Made by a program: the position numbers and the translations under genes | Notes under the pieces: generated by a model | Told to the model about the DNA's origin: nothing | Databases searched by the model: none | The model's input: only the letters and a program-made list of their open reading frames with translations | Shown: one piece after another, positions 5,597 to 8,738 of the stretch | Position numbering within the stretch: the stretch's first letter is position 1 | Layout of the letters: each line of letters starts with the position of its first letter | Source of the DNA: Oligoflexia bacterium | GTDB taxonomy: Bacteria > Bdellovibrionota > Bdellovibrionia > Bdellovibrionales > UBA1609 | Direction of reading: 5' to 3' | Assembly (NCBI GenBank): GCA_026914095.1 | Contig: JAPPIY010000289.1 | Location: 1 to 8,738, forward strand | Length of the DNA: 8,738 nt

Positions 5597-6881
5597 AATA
5601 AAGAGTTTGAGAGCGGGAAGGGCCTACAGATATAATCTCAATGGGGATTTTGACTTCTTCACTGATAAAATTAATATAATCCAAAGCCAATGCGGACAGC
5701 TCCTCCTTAGCCTGAACGGCGCTCAAATCCTCCTCCCAAGCTTTAAAACTTTTATAGACAGGCTGGACTTTACTGAGGTCTCTAAGCTGAACAGGAAAGT
5801 CCTCTACAGTCTTAGATCCTATCTGGTAAGCGACACAGACTTTAATCTCCTTTAAGCCTGTTAAAACATCTAACTTCATTAAAGCCAAACTGCCAGCTCC
5901 ATTTAAGCGAATGGCGTATTTTAAAGCCGGCAAATCCAGCCAGCCGCAACGGCGTCTTCGCCCTGTGGTGGCTCCAAACTCTTGTCCTGTTTCTTGCAAA
6001 TGCCGGCCGGAAAAGCTATCTGCGGGGCATTCTGTGGGAAAAGGTCCGGCCCCTACTCGGGTGCTGTAAGCCTTTGCCACAGCCATAATTTTTGGAGCTG
6101 GAGAAAAAGCTAAGCCGCAGGCGCTCAAAACCCCTCCCGCCAAAGTAGAAGAGCTGGTCACATAAGGATAAGTCCCATGATATAAGTCCAATAAGGCCCC
6201 CTGTGCCCCTTCAAATAAAACTTTTTTGTTTTGTTTGAGAGCTTGATAGAGGAGAAGAGACATATTGGAACAACGATAAGCTTTTAAAATTTCTCTATAG
6301 TTTTTTATCTTTTCAAAAGTTTGATCGATAGGAATAGGCTCTTTATTGTAAAAATTTTTAAGCAGATACTGTGTTTCTTTAAACTGCTCTTTCAATTTGC
6401 GCAATAAAACAGTGTCCTCTTCAAATAAATCAGAAAAAAGCAAAGCTCTTCGGCTGGCTCGGCTTTCATAAGCTGGCCCTATCCCCTTTCCTGTGGTTCC
6501 AATTTTAGCCTTTTCAGCTCTTTCTTCTCTGGCTTGGTCTAACTGCTTGTGTTGATCCAAAAGCAAAGTTGCCGAATCAGAGATAAGCAACTGTTTGTCA
6601 TTTTCCAATTTTCCTGACTTTTTTAGACTTTGAATCTCTTCACAAAGCCCTTCAAGGTCTAAAACCACTCCCCCGCTAATAAGACATTTAACCTGAGGAT
6701 GAAAGACAGCGGAAGGAATCAAATGGACAATGATTTGCTCGCCTTGCACTTTTAAGGTATGTCCCGCATTGGCTCCTCCTTGATAACGGACTGCAAAATC
6801 CGCTTTTGAAGACAAAATATCTATGAGTTTTCCTTTTCCTTCATCTCCCCACTGAGAGCCAATTACAATAAGAGCCGGCAT
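5589..6881 (-). CDS. purA: Adenylosuccinate synthetase
   Basis: The protein is 430 aa, about the length of E. coli PurA. It makes adenylosuccinate from IMP, aspartate and GTP, the first step from IMP to AMP. Visible motifs in order are the GTP-binding N-terminus GSQWGDEGKGKLID (8-21) with catalytic D13; GGANAGHTL with catalytic H41; the IMP-binding GTTGKGIGPAYE (128-139); FEGAQGALLD (223-232); STRVGAGPFPTE (273-284); the aspartate-binding loop ATTGRRRR (304-311); KLDVLTGL (336-343); and ISVGPSRSQT (417-426). ATG 6881 has an AGGGG ribosome site 4 nt upstream. The last two full codons and the TAA lie inside the right end of palindromic element D, so the extreme C-terminus (LYLY) may differ from the ancestral protein. 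It is transcribed toward the prepilin gene. Confidence 0.97.
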   Translation of the reverse strand: MPALIVIGSQWGDEGKGKLIDILSSKADFAVRYQGGANAGHTLKVQGEQIIVHLIPSAVFHPQVKCLISGGVVLDLEGLCEEIQSLKKSGKLENDKQLLISDSATLLLDQHKQLDQAREERAEKAKIGTTGKGIGPAYESRASRRALLFSDLFEEDTVLLRKLKEQFKETQYLLKNFYNKEPIPIDQTFEKIKNYREILKAYRCSNMSLLLYQALKQNKKVLFEGAQGALLDLYHGTYPYVTSSSTLAGGVLSACGLAFSPAPKIMAVAKAYSTRVGAGPFPTECPADSFSGRHLQETGQEFGATTGRRRRCGWLDLPALKYAIRLNGAGSLALMKLDVLTGLKEIKVCVAYQIGSKTVEDFPVQLRDLSKVQPVYKSFKAWEEDLSAVQAKEELSALALDYINFISEEVKIPIEIISVGPSRSQTLYLY

Positions 6882-6988
6882 AAATCCCCTAACCTAAAAG
6901 AATGTCCTCAAAAAAACAGGCTTTGGCAATGATTTTTTAGTTTTTTTACATTCAAGACTTTCAGCTGTCTTACAGCAAATCCAGATTT

Positions 6989-7016
6989 TTTATAGTTTCT
7001 TTATTTAAACTGTTAA
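6989..7016 (-). promoter_or_regulatory. Candidate purA promoter
   Basis: On the minus strand -35 TTAACA (7016-7011) and -10 TATAAA (6994-6989) are separated by 16 bp, each matching the sigma-70 consensus at five of six positions. This would give a leader of about 100 nt before purA. In such AT-rich sequence similar pairs can arise by chance. Confidence 0.4.
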
Positions 7017-7043
7017 TATTCCAGCCTAAAACTTTAGGAATTA

Positions 7044-7157
7044 TATAGTGATTCTGTTTGAGATTTCCAATTTAGCAGTCATTCCTGTGAAGGCAGTCAT
7101 TCCCGCGTAAGCGGGAATCTCTCACTAAAACCTGAAAACTCAAACAGGACAATATTA
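7044..7157 (-). repeat. MITE-like palindromic element E
   Basis: The left end TATAGTGATTCTGTTTGAG and the right end, which reads ATTGTCCTGTTTGAG on the minus strand, form degenerate inverted repeats. The core is inverted: GTCATTCCCGCGTAAGCGGGAATC at 7096-7119, preceded by a decayed half-copy (CAGTCATTCCTGTGAAGG). Read on the minus strand, the arm (TTTTCAGGTTTTAG) matches elements C and D. Confidence 0.82.
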
Positions 7158-7182
7158 TCCTAAAACTTTTTAAAACTAAAAA

Positions 7183-7281
7183 CTTACAATTTCAAGGCTC
7201 AACAGCTTGACATACTTTTTCCACAAAGCCAGCTTCCAATTGTCCCAAACTTGCTCTTGTTTTGAATCTTAAAATTGTAAG
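7183..7281. repeat. Imperfect 20-bp inverted repeat pair
   Basis: The segment at 7183-7202 (CTTACAATTTCAAGGCTCAA) and the complement of 7262-7281 match at 17 of 20 positions, with the first ten bases identical. They enclose about 59 bp. This may be a third small element, a cruciform or the remnant of an insertion. It is unrelated in sequence to the other two families. Confidence 0.5.
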
Positions 7282-7422
7282 ATTCTTTCTAAAATGGAAA
7301 AAATTGCTCTAAGCGCTGTAGAAAAACAAGACTTTTTGCTGTTTTTTCTAAAGTTATATAAGAAATTTTAGCTCTGCAAATAAAATTCCGATAAAATAGA
7401 GTGAAAACATAGGGGGGAGACC

Positions 7423-8079
7423 TTGAAGTCTGCAGTTTTTCTATTTTTTGTTATTTTTTTGTTTAATTCCTGCCAGCCTCTTTCTTTAGATGACGAAGAA
7501 GGCAGAGGAAGAGACTTCAAAATCGATCCAGCTAAAGGAAAAGAGAATTTCAAACTCCCCAATCTAAAAGGCATTTCAGGAAAAGAAATTGTAAAGAAGG
7601 CCATTAAAGAAGACTGCACCAAATATAGAAATTCAGCCAACTTTAGCATCTTAGGAGATATATCCCCTTCTAAACCCCTACAAAATTGTTTGGCCAAAGC
7701 CATTGATGAAGGCCTAAAACCTTTATGTGAAGATGAAGAAAAAGCGAAAGAGTTGAAAAGATATTATGAGAAAGAAGGAGATGAGCAAGCTGTCCGAGAG
7801 GTTGAAGAGTATTTGTTTGAATTGGAAGAAATCAAATATCAAACAACAGAAGATATCTATTTTATGGCTGATGAGTTTTATGACCAATGTGAAGAGTGGA
7901 ACGATGAAATTGAAGACTACATAGACGGTGGACAGGCAAACAGCATTGCTGAAAGACTGATGAGCCGGGGCGGCAAGCTTTTAGTATCTTCTGAATGCCA
8001 TGGATTCAGAAGAGTTTTAGATTCAAAAGCCAGAACAGCTTGCAGAAATCTTGATTTTTCTAAAATAAGAAGAAAATAG
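7423..8079 (+). CDS. Putative lipoprotein, acidic, Cys-containing, function unknown
   Basis: The protein is 218 aa. It begins MKSAVFLFFVIFLFNSC, a short basic start, a hydrophobic stretch and a lipobox-like FNSC, so Cys17 is probably lipidated and the protein membrane-anchored. The start is TTG at 7423, supported by an AGGGGGGAG ribosome site 3 nt upstream; an in-frame TGA at 7402 rules out a longer reading. The mature part is highly charged, with an acidic helical, possibly coiled-coil segment at about 103-170 (runs of E, D and K). It has six further cysteines (65, 89, 102, 156, 192, 207) that could pair in the periplasm. I recognise no family. The gene appears to stand alone, with gaps of about 500 bp on both sides. 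Confidence 0.75.
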   Translation: MKSAVFLFFVIFLFNSCQPLSLDDEEGRGRDFKIDPAKGKENFKLPNLKGISGKEIVKKAIKEDCTKYRNSANFSILGDISPSKPLQNCLAKAIDEGLKPLCEDEEKAKELKRYYEKEGDEQAVREVEEYLFELEEIKYQTTEDIYFMADEFYDQCEEWNDEIEDYIDGGQANSIAERLMSRGGKLLVSSECHGFRRVLDSKARTACRNLDFSKIRRK

Positions 8080-8614
8080 GCTCTCACTCAACGCAGTTCT
8101 TCTGTTGAATAATCAGAAATTATATGCATGAATAAAGGAAAGGGCTTTTTCTTTAAAATCTTGTAAAAAAACCTTCAAAATTCAATCCTGCATGTTGTTC
8201 ATAAAACCGATTTCAGTCTTTTTGCGCTCAAATCTAAACTCATTTTCACAAAATTTTGAATGAAAAACCCATTTTTAACAATGAAACAAATTTTTTCAAC
8301 AGAGGCTAGTTAAATCCCCTGTGGCTCTATCTGCAATTGTGTATAGACAAAACAGCTCAATCTAAATATTCCTATTTTTGCTTCTTTTTCACAAAATCCT
8401 GGTTTAATTAGCTGATTTTAAGTCCTTTACCGCAAAAATATAGTGAATAAGCTTTTTAAATTGAACCCTTTAATTCTCACATTCCTTTCCCTCAAATTTC
8501 AATGGCTGGACAAAGCGCCTTCTGGCTTAAATCTTACGAAACTTCATTTTTTTAAAAAATATATTGACAGATTTTAAAGCCTAACACAAAAATCAATTTA
8601 TAAAGGAGTTGGAA
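8080..8614. other. Intergenic region, no gene recognised
   Basis: This is 535 bp of AT-rich sequence. I see no open reading frame with a ribosome site, no strong terminator after the lipoprotein gene, and no copy of the palindromic families found elsewhere in the window. A TTGACA at 8564-8569 lies upstream of the H1-like gene but lacks a good -10 at normal spacing. An AGGAG ribosome site at 8604-8608 belongs to the downstream gene. Confidence 0.5.
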
Positions 8615-8738
8615 ATGGCAAAAACAAAGAAAAAATCTTCATCCGCTAAAAAAACCAGCAAAAAACAGGCCGGCAAAAAGAAATCATCCGCTAAAAAAAC
8701 CAGCAAAAAACAGGCCGGCAAAAAGAAATCATCCGCTA
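8615..8738 (+). CDS. Histone H1-like lysine-rich repeat protein, 5' part
   Basis: The gene runs off the window after 41 codons. ATG 8615 has AGGAG 6 nt upstream. The protein starts MAKTKKKS and then repeats SSAKKTSKKQAGKKK, giving an extremely basic, low-complexity chain of Lys, Ser, Ala and Thr. This composition resembles bacterial histone H1-like or AlgP-type C-terminal tails, which bind DNA non-specifically and can compact the nucleoid. No globular domain is visible in this fragment. It could instead be the basic leader of a larger protein whose rest is outside the window. Confidence 0.75.
   Translation, partial: MAKTKKKSSSAKKTSKKQAGKKKSSAKKTSKKQAGKKKSSA
8639..8738 (+). repeat. 45-bp exact tandem repeat inside the H1-like gene
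   Basis: Two complete copies (8639-8683 and 8684-8728) are identical, and a third begins at 8729 and continues past the window end. Each unit encodes 15 residues, so changes in copy number would keep the frame. Confidence 0.95.

Larger units (their letters stand above)
6882..7422. other. Divergent intergenic region between purA and the lipoprotein gene
   Basis: This 541-bp region holds a candidate purA promoter, palindromic element E and an imperfect inverted repeat, each listed separately. Small hairpins include GCTGT/ACAGC in the purA leader (about 6964-6976) and CCTAAA/TTTAGG (7025-7038). I see no coding sequence or structured RNA gene. No convincing promoter for the lipoprotein gene was found. 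Confidence 0.5.

Noticed and set aside
7207..7235. Promoter for the lipoprotein gene based on TTGACA
   Set aside because: No -10 match at suitable spacing, and it lies inside an inverted repeat more than 180 bp from the gene.
7368..7703. Minus-strand open frame of 111 codons
   Set aside because: It overlaps the lipoprotein gene, which has a signal peptide and a strong ribosome site; the minus frame shows no domain.
8564..8592. Promoter for the H1-like gene based on TTGACA
   Set aside because: At 16-18 bp spacing there is no -10-like hexamer (CAAAAA region), so it is not supported.

Overview
The window is AT-rich Gram-negative bacterial chromosome. It carries housekeeping genes (dapA, purA), valine-catabolism genes, a type IV-like prepilin, a lipoprotein and the start of a lysine-rich histone H1-like gene. 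These suggest a proteobacterium or a similar Gram-negative lineage; I cannot name the taxon from the sequence. The genome appears rich in small palindromic repeats.

Layout. Positions 1-76 (minus) hold the N-terminus of a beta-hydroxyacid dehydrogenase, possibly 3-hydroxyisobutyrate dehydrogenase. Positions 199-1305 (minus) encode an AAA+ ATPase with a DUF4143 C-terminus, with a duplicated promoter-like repeat at its start. Positions 1604-2716 (minus) encode a 3-hydroxyisobutyryl-CoA hydrolase-type enoyl-CoA hydratase. An 827-bp divergent intergenic region with three palindromic elements leads to dapA (3544-4416, plus), followed 10 bp later by a prepilin gene (4427-5446, plus). purA (5589-6881, minus) converges on the prepilin gene. 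After another repeat-bearing gap come a lipoprotein gene (7423-8079, plus), a 535-bp gap with nothing recognised, and the H1-like gene that runs off the end (8615-8738, plus).

The most striking feature is a family of MITE-like elements. Five copies (1431-1566, 2769-2928, 3439-3535, 5458-5596, 7044-7157) have terminal inverted repeats close to TATACTGATCTTGTTTGAA and a GC-rich hairpin core of the type ATTCCCGCTTTCGCGGGAAT. Every gene-to-gene gap between the ATPase and the lipoprotein gene, except the 10-bp dapA-prepilin gap, contains at least one. One supplies the stop codon of purA and another ends 8 bp before the dapA start. The hairpin core alone also occurs three times, in frame, inside the prepilin gene, where it lengthens the cleavable leader to about 119 residues. 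A different element (3206-3368) has near-perfect 25-bp inverted termini.

Functionally, the hydrolase and the possible dehydrogenase would perform consecutive steps of valine degradation. dapA feeds lysine and peptidoglycan synthesis, and purA commits IMP to AMP. No transposase, tRNA, rRNA or CRISPR array was recognised.
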